This document shows, in pieces, positions 41,321 through 49,479 of a DNA stretch of 49,831 nucleotides. The position numbers and the translations under genes were made by a program. The notes under the pieces are model-generated. The model made no database searches. It had not been told where the DNA came from and worked only from the letters and a program-made list of their open reading frames with translations. Positions within the stretch are counted from its first letter, which is position 1. Each line of letters starts with the position of its first letter. The stretch comes from Anaerolineales bacterium (GTDB lineage Bacteria; Chloroflexota; Anaerolineae; Anaerolineales; JABWBV01), in the NCBI GenBank assembly GCA_020634875.1, contig JACKAX010000027.1:1-49831 (forward strand), read 5' to 3'.

Positions 41321-42985
41321 ATGTGGTTTAAGCCTTATTTTCAAGAAACACAACCTGAATTTATTCAAATCGAGATCGTTTTTCTGATCTTTATCCTGAT
41401 CAGCACGTTAGTGGCGATTGCGATCCGGGTGCGGAAGATCAAACTGCCTTATACCGTGGCGCTGGTGCTGGTCGGGTTGGGTATTTCCGCGATTAACGAC
41501 ATCCCCTTGCTTGCGGAATTCCGCGCGTTTCTGTTCCCCGTCACCCAACAAACCGAACAAATTCAAACCCTGATCTCGTCCATCTCCATCGAAGAAGTGG
41601 TGCTGGCGTTGTTCGTGGCCCCGCTCGTGTTTGAAGCCTCCCTGCATCTCAATTGGACCCACCTTCGCAAAGATTTGCTTCCAGTCCTTTTGCTTGCCGT
41701 GCCCGGGGTGTTGGTCGCCAGTTTTATCGTCGGGTGGATCATCGCGAAAACGACGGAGATTCCCATTGAGTTGGCGGTCGCGTTCGGAGCGCTGATTTCC
41801 GCGACGGACCCGGTCGCAGTGATCGCGTTCTTCCGCAGTTTGGGGGTGAGCAAACGGTTGGCGATTTTGGTCGAGGGCGAGAGTCTGATCAATGATGGGA
41901 TTTCGATGGTGATTTTTCTCATTGCGTTGGATATGAGTACAGGCGCAATCGCGTCATTCAATCTTTGGCAAACGTTGGGAATTTTTCTCCAGGAAGCGGG
42001 CGGCGGGATTTTGATTGGGTTGGCGTTGGGGGCGTTGGCGGGGACGGTTTTATCCCGTTTGGATGACTATCTCATCGAAACGACGCTGACCGTAACGGTG
42101 GCGTTTGGCGCGTATGTTGTCGCGACCCAATTGCATACGAGCGGGATTCTTGCGGTCGTCGCGGCGGGGGTGTACCTGGGCAGTACAAGTTTGCACAATG
42201 TTTCCCCGACCACGCGGATCGCATTGGACAATTTTTGGGAGTTTTTGAATTTCATCGCCAACTCGGTGCTGTTTTTGCTGATCGGGTTACGCATTCACAT
42301 GGCGGAACTTTGGGATAACGTGCTCCCAATCACATTTGCGATTTTGGCGATTTTGGTGAGTCGGGCCGTCGTGGTCTATGTGATGAGCGGGTTAAGTACA
42401 AAATTGGGGAACAGTATCCCCGTTAAATATCGGCATGTGATGTATTGGGGCGGCCTGCGCGGGGCGGTCAGTCTGGCGTTGGCCCTGAGTTTGGGACGTA
42501 TCCCCTACACCAGCACCATCCAGGCGATGACATTTGGGGTCGTGTTATTTACGCTGATCGCTCAGGGTTTGACCATCGAAGGGCTGATCAAAAAGTTAGG
42601 CCTTTCGGAGGTTACGCAACAGGCTGAAACCCAACGCCGGTTGGCGAATTTGCTGGTTTCCCGTGCCGAAAAACAGGAACTCTCCCGCTTGTACCACGAG
42701 GGGATGCTGGCAGAAAGCATCTGGCAAGCGCTCGCACAAGTGAGCGACGCCGAAACCCTGACGATATTGGAGCGCAACCCCGAACTCGAACAAAACATTC
42801 TGATCGAAACCCGGCGGGAAATGCTCCGCTCGGGCCGGGTGGCATTGGGGGAGATTTTCCGGCGGAATTCGATTTCTGAGGAGGTGTACCAGGAAGAACT
42901 GGCAAAGTTGGATGAGCGCATTCAAATCTGGGACCGGATCGAGGATAATTTTGACACGCTCCCGTACAACGGAGCCACGTCATGA
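41321..42985 (+). CDS. CPA1-type Na+/H+ antiporter
   Basis: 554 residues. Residues 15-420 hold about 12 membrane helices with the CPA1 core: VAFGALISATDPVAVIAFFRSLGVSKRLAILVEGESLINDGISMVIF (the ion-binding Asp of ATDP and the GESLINDG segment) and YWGGLRGAVSLALAL. The remaining C-terminal part (about 425-554) is a cytosolic helical tail. It exchanges sodium or potassium for protons. The last codons overlap the Usp gene (ATGA), and the antiporter-Usp pairing is common, suggesting Usp modulates transport. Confidence 0.9.
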   Translation: MWFKPYFQETQPEFIQIEIVFLIFILISTLVAIAIRVRKIKLPYTVALVLVGLGISAINDIPLLAEFRAFLFPVTQQTEQIQTLISSISIEEVVLALFVAPLVFEASLHLNWTHLRKDLLPVLLLAVPGVLVASFIVGWIIAKTTEIPIELAVAFGALISATDPVAVIAFFRSLGVSKRLAILVEGESLINDGISMVIFLIALDMSTGAIASFNLWQTLGIFLQEAGGGILIGLALGALAGTVLSRLDDYLIETTLTVTVAFGAYVVATQLHTSGILAVVAAGVYLGSTSLHNVSPTTRIALDNFWEFLNFIANSVLFLLIGLRIHMAELWDNVLPITFAILAILVSRAVVVYVMSGLSTKLGNSIPVKYRHVMYWGGLRGAVSLALALSLGRIPYTSTIQAMTFGVVLFTLIAQGLTIEGLIKKLGLSEVTQQAETQRRLANLLVSRAEKQELSRLYHEGMLAESIWQALAQVSDAETLTILERNPELEQNILIETRREMLRSGRVALGEIFRRNSISEEVYQEELAKLDERIQIWDRIEDNFDTLPYNGATS

Positions 42986-43440
42986 GCCGGGAACCAACAG
43001 GCCCTATCGTATGTGCCACGCGGGGGGGCAAGGCCAGTCATATTTTGCAAGCGAAGGCGATCCAACTGGCGCGGGCGGAGCGGAAATCCCTGGTATTTGT
43101 CTACATCGTCAACCCCAGCAATTTAGGGCCGTTGAGCGAAAAGAGCCAGAAAGCCGCGCAAGCCGAACTCACCTGGTTTGGTAATGCGTTGCTCAAAGTA
43201 GCCCAATTGCGTGCCCAACGCGCGGGTGTGCAGGTGGAAACGATTGTCTGCGAGGGGAATGTGCGTGTGCAAATCGAAGAGGTGTTGCGCGAAAAAGGGG
43301 CAGGGTTACTGCTTGTGGGGGCATCCCGGCAAAGTGACTCTACGCCTACGTTCAAGGAAGATGCGTTGACCCAGTTCGCCCGGCAGGTAGAGCAGGATAC
43401 AGGAGTCGAGGTGCGGATTATTTCGTTGGACGAGGCGTAA
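42982..43440 (+). CDS. universal stress protein (UspA family)
   Basis: 152 residues of the UspA alpha/beta fold: GPIVCATRGGKASHILQAKAIQLARAERKSLVFVYIVNP at the start, then a helix and VQIEEVLREKGAGLLLVGASRQSD near the end. The nucleotide-binding G-x2-G-x9-G-S/T motif is not complete (GASRQSDSTPTF), so ATP binding is uncertain. Its ATG overlaps the antiporter stop. The palindromic terminator follows seven bases after its stop. Confidence 0.82.
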   Translation: MSREPTGPIVCATRGGKASHILQAKAIQLARAERKSLVFVYIVNPSNLGPLSEKSQKAAQAELTWFGNALLKVAQLRAQRAGVQVETIVCEGNVRVQIEEVLREKGAGLLLVGASRQSDSTPTFKEDALTQFARQVEQDTGVEVRIISLDEA

Positions 43441-43446
43441 TGATAG

Positions 43447-43490
43447 AAAATAAAAGTCGGCGTGCTGTACAGCACGCCGACTTTTATTTT
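43447..43490. terminator. 44-bp perfect palindrome, bidirectional terminator
   Basis: AAAATAAAAGTCGGCGTGCTGT (43447-43468) is followed directly by its exact reverse complement (43469-43490). The GC stem with A/T flanks should stop transcription in both directions between the convergent usp and pgk genes. Confidence 0.9.
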
Positions 43491-43503
43491 CCGAGAAATT
43501 GGG

Positions 43504-44676
43504 TTACTTATCCATCAACGCCGCAACCCCTGGCAATTCTTTCCCCTCTAAAAATTCCAGGCTTGCGCCGCCGCCGGTGGAGACGTGGGTCATTTGCTTG
43601 GCGACGCCTGCTTTCTTCACCGCACTGGCGCTGTCGCCACCGCCGATGACGGTGGTCGCACCAGATTCGGCGAGCAGTTTGGCGAGGGCGAAGGTGCCTT
43701 CGGCGAATTTGGGCATTTCAAACACGCCAACCGGGCCATTCCACACGACGAGTTTGGCATCGGCGAGTGTTGCTTTGTACAGGTCCAGCGTCTTCGGACC
43801 AACGTCGAGCATCCGCCAACCCGCGGGGATGCTGCCCACATCCACGACCTGAGAATTGGCATCGGCATCGAATTTGTCGGCGATGACGGCGTCCACGGGG
43901 AGAACGAGTTTGTCGCCAACGTTCGCGAGGATGCCTTTTGCTGTTTCTAGCGAGGCTTCTTCGACGAGGCTGTCTTGCATGTTCACGCCTTGCGCCGCAA
44001 GGAAGGTGTTTGCCATGCCACCGCCGATGATGAGGCGGTCACAGTTTTTGAGCAGGGTTTCCACGACCAGGATTTTGTCGCTGATCTTGGCCCCGCCCAA
44101 GATGGCGATGTACGGATGTTCGGGGTTGGCGACCGCGCGGCCCAGGTATTCCAGTTCTTGTTCCATCAAAAAGCCAGAGACGGCAGGCAAGAAGCGGGCG
44201 ATGCCTTCGGTGGAGGAGTGGGCACGATGGGCGGAGCCGAACGCGTCGTTTACGTACACATCCGCGAGGGCGGCCATTTGTTTTGCCAGTTCAAGGTCGT
44301 TTTTCTCTTCGCCCGCGTGGAAACGGGTATTTTCAAGCATCAGCACTTCGCCAGGTTTGAGGGCGGCAGCCATCTTTTCGACTTCGGGGCCGACACAATC
44401 AGGGGCCATTTGCACGGGGCGGTTAAGGTGGCCGGCCAGGACTTCTGAGGCGGCTTTGAGGCTGAATTCGGGACTCGGTTTCCCTTTTGGGCGTCCGAGA
44501 TGGCTGGCGAGGATGAGGGACGCGCCCTGTTCGAGCACGTAATTGATGGTAGGCAGAGCAGCTTTGATCCGTTTGTCGTCGGTTACTTTGCCGTCGGCCA
44601 TGGGGACGTTGAAGTCCACGCGCATAAACACGCGCTTGCCGGAAAGGTCAATGTCGCGTACAGTTTTCTTGTTCAT
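43504..44676 (-). CDS. pgk: phosphoglycerate kinase
   Basis: 390 residues from the ATG at 44676 ([25 protein letters not shown]); the open frame begins earlier but within the hairpin after gap. It transfers phosphate between 1,3-bisphosphoglycerate and ADP in glycolysis and gluconeogenesis. Signatures are visible: [50 protein letters not shown] and [12 protein letters not shown]. It is downstream of gap, but a strong hairpin lies between them, so the pair may be transcribed separately or with partial read-through. Confidence 0.96.
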   Translation of the reverse strand: MNKKTVRDIDLSGKRVFMRVDFNVPMADGKVTDDKRIKAALPTINYVLEQGASLILASHLGRPKGKPSPEFSLKAASEVLAGHLNRPVQMAPDCVGPEVEKMAAALKPGEVLMLENTRFHAGEEKNDLELAKQMAALADVYVNDAFGSAHRAHSSTEGIARFLPAVSGFLMEQELEYLGRAVANPEHPYIAILGGAKISDKILVVETLLKNCDRLIIGGGMANTFLAAQGVNMQDSLVEEASLETAKGILANVGDKLVLPVDAVIADKFDADANSQVVDVGSIPAGWRMLDVGPKTLDLYKATLADAKLVVWNGPVGVFEMPKFAEGTFALAKLLAESGATTVIGGGDSASAVKKAGVAKQMTHVSTGGGASLEFLEGKELPGVAALMDK

Positions 44677-44701
44677 TTCTAAATCCGTTTTTAAGAAATT
44701 C

Positions 44702-44749
44702 CGCAAAAAAAGGGTGCATAGGGTGTACACCCTATGCACCCTTTTTTGC
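44702..44749 (-). terminator. hairpin terminator between gap and pgk
   Basis: GGGTGCATAGGGTGT pairs with ACACCCTATGCACCC with no loop spacing, flanked by A7 and T6, giving a nearly perfect palindrome of 47 bases on the - strand after gap. It is a strong terminator that would limit read-through into pgk, unless it is a processing site. Confidence 0.85.
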
Positions 44750-44765
44750 GAGAATCAGCGTTTTT

Positions 44766-45824
44766 TTACAGACTCTTTGCCATCAGGGCGGCCAGGTCGG
44801 CGGTGCGGCAGGAATAACCCCATTCATTATCGTACCAGGTGACGACTTTGATGAAGTTGTTCTTTTCTTTGCCGAGGACGCTGGTAAAGGGCAAGTCCAC
44901 GGAGGAACTGTGGGGATCGCCTTTGTAGTCAATGCTGACGAGCGGTTCATCCACGGCTTGCATAATGCCCTTGAAACGAGGCTGTTTGGCGGCGTCGCGG
45001 AACATCTGGCGCAGTTCTTCGGTGGTGGTTTCGCCTTCCACTTCGGCGGTGAAGTCTACGACGGAAACGGTAGAGGTGGGGACGCGCAGGGCGTAACCTT
45101 CAAATTTCCCGGCGAGGTCAGGGATGACGAGTTTGATCGCTTTCGCGGCCCCTGTGGTAGTAGGGATGATGCTCATGGCGGCGGCGCGGGCGCGGCGCAG
45201 GTCGCTGTGGGGCAGGTCGAGGATTTTCTGATCGTTGGTGTACGCGTGGATGGTGGTCATGAACGCGCGTTTGATTTTCAAGTTGTCATGCACGACTTTC
45301 GCGGCGGGGGCGAGACAGTTGGTGGTGCAGGATGCGTTGGAAACAACATGGTGTTTGGCGGGATCGTATTGTTCATCGTTGACGCCGAGAACTACGGTCA
45401 GGTCTTCGCCTTCCGCGGGGGCGGAGATGATGACTTTCTTAGCCCCACCTTTGGTAATGTGGTTTTCCGCGCCTTTGACCGCTTTGCCTTTCTTGTTTAC
45501 GCCATCGGATTTGATGGTGAAGATTCCGGTGCTTTCGACAACGATGTCAATGCCCAGGCTTCCCCAAGGAATATTGGCGGGATCGGTTTCTTTGAAGGCT
45601 TTGACGTGTTTGCCATCAATGACGAGCCCGTCTTCTTGAGCTTCGACAGTGCCGTCAAAGCGTCCGTAGTTGCTGTCATATTTCAACAAGTGCGCCATGG
45701 TTTTCAGGTCGCCAATGTCGTTGAAGGCTACGACTTCGAGATCATCGGGATACATATCCCGGATGGCTTTTAAAACTTGCCGCCCAATGCGGCCAAATCC
45801 GTTAATACCAACTTTGGTTGTCAT
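44766..45824 (-). CDS. gap: glyceraldehyde-3-phosphate dehydrogenase
   Basis: 352 residues; the ATG at 45824 has GGAGG seven bases upstream. It oxidises glyceraldehyde-3-phosphate with NAD and phosphate. Visible features are the Rossmann start [18 protein letters not shown], the Asp of [16 protein letters not shown] (favouring NAD over NADP), the catalytic Cys in [17 protein letters not shown], and [27 protein letters not shown] and [11 protein letters not shown]. It is followed by a terminator and then pgk. Confidence 0.97.
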   Translation of the reverse strand: MTTKVGINGFGRIGRQVLKAIRDMYPDDLEVVAFNDIGDLKTMAHLLKYDSNYGRFDGTVEAQEDGLVIDGKHVKAFKETDPANIPWGSLGIDIVVESTGIFTIKSDGVNKKGKAVKGAENHITKGGAKKVIISAPAEGEDLTVVLGVNDEQYDPAKHHVVSNASCTTNCLAPAAKVVHDNLKIKRAFMTTIHAYTNDQKILDLPHSDLRRARAAAMSIIPTTTGAAKAIKLVIPDLAGKFEGYALRVPTSTVSVVDFTAEVEGETTTEELRQMFRDAAKQPRFKGIMQAVDEPLVSIDYKGDPHSSSVDLPFTSVLGKEKNNFIKVVTWYDNEWGYSCRTADLAALMAKSL

Positions 45825-45882
45825 TTGTGAACCTCCGATATATGGAAATAAGGTGTAACTGTTCCGCCAGCGTAGATCTTCA

Positions 45883-45909
45883 GACTGAACGATATCTCGT
45901 TCCAGTCAA
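45883..45909. promoter_or_regulatory. inverted repeat next to a -35-like box upstream of gap
   Basis: GACTGAACGA-TATC-TCGTTCCAGTC is an inverted repeat with one extra base in the second arm. On the - strand it overlaps TTGACT (45904-45909), a -35-like box, but I see no good -10 at the proper distance. It suits an operator for a glycolysis regulator of the CggR/GapR kind; inference only. Confidence 0.4.
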
Positions 45910-45924
45910 ATTTTGATATTGGGT

Positions 45925-46073
45925 AAGATGCTACTGAACAGAAGCAATCATTTTTCTTGGGGATTTTTGTTATGGGAGATTAGCCCAAACGACCTAATGT
46001 TACCAGAAAACTCCCCAAAAAGGAAAAACGGAGCAAGCGTTTGGGGGCAAATGTCCTGTTGTAAAAAGGACAC
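45925..46073. other. spacer between gap and yvcK
   Basis: No gene is seen. A small hairpin (TGTCCT at 46052-46057 with AGGACA at 46067-46072) lies at the yvcK stop, but without a T tract. Confidence 0.4.
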
Positions 46074-47414
46074 TTAAGGCGTATGGGTTCCTTGTCCTCC
46101 CATTCGTTCCTGCAAAATCTCAACAATGGTTTGCGCCAGTTTTTCCGCATCGTGCCGCCAGGGATATTCCTCGTCAATCACATCAGCGAAACGTAATGGA
46201 TAGCGGGCATTCAAGTCTTCTTCAGCCAATACCCATTCGATCCCTGTGGGAAGGGGTGCCTCAGTACGGCGATTGCAAAGGATAATATCGCACAGGTCTT
46301 TGCCCAAATGATCTTCCAACGCCCGAAGATGATCCCCCACCGTATAACCTTGTGTCTCGCCCGGTTGGGTTGCCACGTTGCAGACATAAATCTTCAACCC
46401 GCGCGCGGCGCGGATCGCGGCGGTGATTTCTGGGACGAGCAGGTTGGGCAAAATGCTTGTATACAGGCTTCCAGGCCCGACAACGATCAAATCCGCGGAG
46501 AGGATCGCCTGCACCGCTTTCGGATAGGGGGACGGATTATTTGGCTCTAGCCACACTCGGCGCACCTGCCCCGAAATTTCGGGAATCTGGCTTTCGCCCG
46601 CCACCCGGACTTCTCCAGTTGTGTGGGGCAGAACCATATCTGCGACTAGGGTCACATCTTGAAGCGTAGCAGGATATACCCTGCCGGAAACGGCCAAAAC
46701 CCGCCCGGATGCAGCTACCGCGCCCTCAAAACTTCCCATAATCTCAGTTAAGGCGCTGATGAAAAGATTGCCAAACGAGTGTCCTTCAACCCCCGCATCC
46801 CCACCCGACGCGAACCGGTACTGGAAGAGTTGGGTGAGCAAATCTTCTTCATCAGATAGGGCGGCCAGACAGTTGCGAATGTCCCCCGGTGGTGGAATGC
46901 CCAACGAGCGGCGCAGACGTCCCGATGATCCGCCATCATCGGCAACGGTGACAATGGCAGTTAGATTGCTGGTGGAGTGTTTTAACCCTCGCAAGAGAGT
47001 GGACAGCCCGTGCCCCCCACCAAGGGCGACCACGCGCGCCCCGCGTTCTTTGCGGCGATGGCGGGTAAGTGTATCCACCATGGTTTGTCCTGGGCGAATG
47101 AAGGGTCTGACAAGTGCCTGATTTAACCCCCACAACCCCCAGCCGAGAATCCCAAACCCGATAGCCCCAAAGATCAAAATCCGAAGTGGGCGGGCCAACT
47201 GTTGGAGCGAAATGGCCGATAGGATGGGCACCCACCAGGGGTTTGTAGCCGAACGGTAAATTTCGAGCAGAAAGAACGCGGAACCAACGGAAATGAATAA
47301 CACCCCTACAAACAAAATGAGCACCCACCGTTTGACTCCCAGCCCGGGTACCAGCCATTGGGTAATAGCTGAGAAAAAAGCTCGGACGCGCTCGCGCATT
47401 GGTTTTTGAGGCAT
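46074..47414 (-). CDS. yvcK: YvcK/CofD-like gluconeogenesis factor with membrane anchor
   Basis: 446 residues from the ATG at 47414 (MPQKPMRERV), fixed by the TATAAT box six bases before it; a longer upstream frame runs through the divergent GNAT gene and is a shadow. Residues 1-105 hold two membrane segments (VLILFVGVLFISVGSAFFLL and LRILIFGAIGFGILGWGLWG). The YvcK fold follows: RVVALGGGHGLSTLLRGLKHS, TVADDGGSSGRLRR, PPPGDIRNCLAALSD, HSFGNLFISALTEI, VVGPGSLYTSILPNLLVPEI and CNVATQPGETQGYT. YvcK binds UDP-sugars and is needed for growth on gluconeogenic carbon and for cell-wall shape in Firmicutes. The membrane anchor is not found in Bacillus YvcK. Confidence 0.92.
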   Translation of the reverse strand: MPQKPMRERVRAFFSAITQWLVPGLGVKRWVLILFVGVLFISVGSAFFLLEIYRSATNPWWVPILSAISLQQLARPLRILIFGAIGFGILGWGLWGLNQALVRPFIRPGQTMVDTLTRHRRKERGARVVALGGGHGLSTLLRGLKHSTSNLTAIVTVADDGGSSGRLRRSLGIPPPGDIRNCLAALSDEEDLLTQLFQYRFASGGDAGVEGHSFGNLFISALTEIMGSFEGAVAASGRVLAVSGRVYPATLQDVTLVADMVLPHTTGEVRVAGESQIPEISGQVRRVWLEPNNPSPYPKAVQAILSADLIVVGPGSLYTSILPNLLVPEITAAIRAARGLKIYVCNVATQPGETQGYTVGDHLRALEDHLGKDLCDIILCNRRTEAPLPTGIEWVLAEEDLNARYPLRFADVIDEEYPWRHDAEKLAQTIVEILQERMGGQGTHTP

Positions 47415-47420
47415 GAGGTT

Positions 47421-47428
47421 ATTATAAT
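47421..47428. promoter_or_regulatory. palindromic divergent -10 box for two leaderless genes
   Basis: ATTATAAT is its own reverse complement and gives TATAAT on both strands (+ 47423-47428, - 47426-47421). The + gene ATG starts at 47435 after six bases (ACGCCC), and the - gene ATG starts at 47414 after six bases (AACCTC). Transcription should start at or next to each start codon. On the + side, a weak -35 TTGGTT lies 18 bases upstream; on the - side, no -35 is seen. Confidence 0.65.
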
Positions 47429-47434
47429 ACGCCC

Positions 47435-48367
47435 ATGATCGAACCCCGCCCTTACAAAAATGAGACCGACCTGAATGCCATGTTTGACCTGTTACGAGCA
47501 GGCCGAGCGGCGAACAATGGCATGTTCTACGTTCATCCTGGCGATTTGAACTGGTGGTGGTATTACCATGACCCGAAGAAACTTTTCCCCGAAAGTACAT
47601 TTTTGTGGGAGCGGGAGGGGCAGTTGCTCGGTTGGACGTTGATTGCAAAGGGGGCGATGGATGTGTACCCCGCGCCCGTGCTGCGCGGAACACCCGACGC
47701 GGCGGCGATGTATGTGTGGGCGGAAGAACAGTTGGTGGCGCGCACCCGTGCGGAGGGGGGGAAGGAGATTGAGACGATTTGGGTGGGGGAGCAGGACGCT
47801 TGGTTCATTGAGCATTTGGATAGACGAGGTTTCACGCGCGATTCTGTAATTTTTGTTTACAACACCTGTTCTCTGGATAGAGACATTCCCGAACCCGCCC
47901 TCCCGCCAGGGTATACCGTGCGCGGCATGGGTGGCGCGCACGAGGCCCCCAGCCGGGCGCGGGCAAGTTATGGTGCGTTCCAATCCAAAAAAGACTGGGA
48001 ACCCTACTTGCAAAACTACCGGAACTTTACGCAAGCCCCAATCTACAACCCCGAACTGGATGTGGTCGCCGTTTCCCCGGACGGAGAAATCGCTGCGTTC
48101 GCCATTTGCTGGCTCGATCCGGTGAACGGCATCGGTCATTTTGAACCCGTCGGCACACACCCGGATTATCAGCGCAAAGGTTTAGGCCGCGCGGTGCTGT
48201 ACGAGGGTATGCGTCGGATGAAGGCGCGGGGGATGCGAAAGGCGTCGGTTTGCGTGGATGGGGATAATCCGGCGGGGGTTGGGGTTTACGCCGCGGCGGG
48301 GTTTACGCCAGAATGTAAAATTTTGACCTACAAAAAAGCTTTGGAAAATCCACTAAATGATGAGTAA
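47435..48367 (+). CDS. GNAT family acetyltransferase with two GNAT-like halves
   Basis: 310 residues. The second half is a typical GNAT: AFAICWLDPVNGIGHFEPVGTHPDYQRKGLGRAVLYEGMRRMKARGMRKASVCVDGDNPAGVGVYAAAGF, with the Q/R-x-x-G-x-G/A acetyl-CoA loop (QRKGLG) and the terminal YKKAL. The first half (about 1-150) has a GNAT-like layout but no acetyl-CoA motif. This tandem form recalls mycothiol synthase. The substrate is unknown. There is no Shine-Dalgarno site; the TATAAT box six bases upstream implies a leaderless mRNA. Confidence 0.83.
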   Translation: MIEPRPYKNETDLNAMFDLLRAGRAANNGMFYVHPGDLNWWWYYHDPKKLFPESTFLWEREGQLLGWTLIAKGAMDVYPAPVLRGTPDAAAMYVWAEEQLVARTRAEGGKEIETIWVGEQDAWFIEHLDRRGFTRDSVIFVYNTCSLDRDIPEPALPPGYTVRGMGGAHEAPSRARASYGAFQSKKDWEPYLQNYRNFTQAPIYNPELDVVAVSPDGEIAAFAICWLDPVNGIGHFEPVGTHPDYQRKGLGRAVLYEGMRRMKARGMRKASVCVDGDNPAGVGVYAAAGFTPECKILTYKKALENPLNDE

Positions 48368-49469
48368 AAAACTATTCATTTTTATAATCGTCTTGCTGTG
48401 TGCTTGCAAATCGCCAGAAAAATCACTAGCAGTCGTTACGGATATTGTCCCTTCTCCTATCGCATTGTTAGATGAGCAAAACATCCAAGCTAAAGTAATT
48501 TTAGATGTTGCTCTTTCTCCAGATTCGTCTACATTAGCAATTTATGCCAATACAGGCATTTATCTTTATGATATAGAAACACTTGAAAAGATTGTTTTTC
48601 AAGAGGTTGGAAACGATGATTTTCGCTCCCGTTTGCAATTTAGAGATGATGAATACGATACAAAACTTCTAGCTGGAGCCATTGCCTTTAGTCCTGATGG
48701 TAAAAAAATCGCTGTATCTGATAAATTTGCAGATCGACCTATTGTTGTGTGGGAAATAAATAGCGGCAATCAGGTAGCGGTAATTCGGGATATTCCGAAT
48801 GGCTATTATGTGAGGGGGTTAGAATTTAGCCCGACAGGAGATGCGATATTTATCCGAAGTACCTACCCATGGTCGATGAAATGCGAGCAGGCCGAGGAAA
48901 ATTTAGCTTTAATTGCATTTGACACAACCGACCTTTTTCACCCTAAAAAAGTACTTGAAAAAGCACAATGTGGATTTGTACCCGCGACATATCGTTTTAC
49001 GGATAGTGGCGATTTTTATTTATTCCGAAGGAGTATGGCAAGTACTTACTCGGTAACTCATGCAAATTCAGCGAGAGAGATCGTTCTGGATGAGGAATTT
49101 GCATACGAAGATGGAGAATTGTATGATGTATCGCCAGAAGGAAATTTGCTTGCAATTGCTAATTATGATGAGCAAAGAGGAACAAAGCTGGTTGATGCTG
49201 AAACGCGCAAAATCTTGACAATTGTTTATAACGAAGTCAGATTTTTCAGAGACGATACGCAGTTTTTAGTTCATGGATTTGTTGATAACAAATGGGAATT
49301 GTGGAGTAATGAAAATATCGTTTGCACATTTGATGGGATCATAGGCTCCCCAGGTTGGAAAATCAGTTTAGACGGGAAAACGTTTGTAGTGGTTACATCA
49401 AATAATGACATCCAGATTTGGAATATCTCAAACTGCCAAATTAGAAAAATTGTGCCTTTTGGTAAATAG
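48360..49469 (+). CDS. AT-rich beta-propeller lipoprotein
   Basis: 369 residues from the ATG at 48360; an adjacent ATG at 48357 is also possible, and both overlap the end of the GNAT gene. A short signal peptide (MSKKLFIFIIVLLCAC) ends in the lipobox L-L-C-A-C. The mature protein has WD40/Tol-type propeller blades marked by LSPDSSTLAIYANTGIYLYD, FSPDGKKIAVSDK..VVWEI, FSPTGDAIFIRS and VSPEGNLLAIANYD, and ends with ISLDGKTFVVVTSNNDIQIW. It probably binds partners at the outer surface. It is markedly AT-rich compared with the flanking genes, as is the lipoprotein at 27359. Confidence 0.78.
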   Translation: MSKKLFIFIIVLLCACKSPEKSLAVVTDIVPSPIALLDEQNIQAKVILDVALSPDSSTLAIYANTGIYLYDIETLEKIVFQEVGNDDFRSRLQFRDDEYDTKLLAGAIAFSPDGKKIAVSDKFADRPIVVWEINSGNQVAVIRDIPNGYYVRGLEFSPTGDAIFIRSTYPWSMKCEQAEENLALIAFDTTDLFHPKKVLEKAQCGFVPATYRFTDSGDFYLFRRSMASTYSVTHANSAREIVLDEEFAYEDGELYDVSPEGNLLAIANYDEQRGTKLVDAETRKILTIVYNEVRFFRDDTQFLVHGFVDNKWELWSNENIVCTFDGIIGSPGWKISLDGKTFVVVTSNNDIQIWNISNCQIRKIVPFGK

Positions 49470-49479
49470 ATACTCAGAC

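Noticed and set aside
47415..47693. N-terminal extension of yvcK
   Set aside because: It is antisense to the GNAT gene and passes through the divergent -10 box; the ATG at 47414 fits the promoter.
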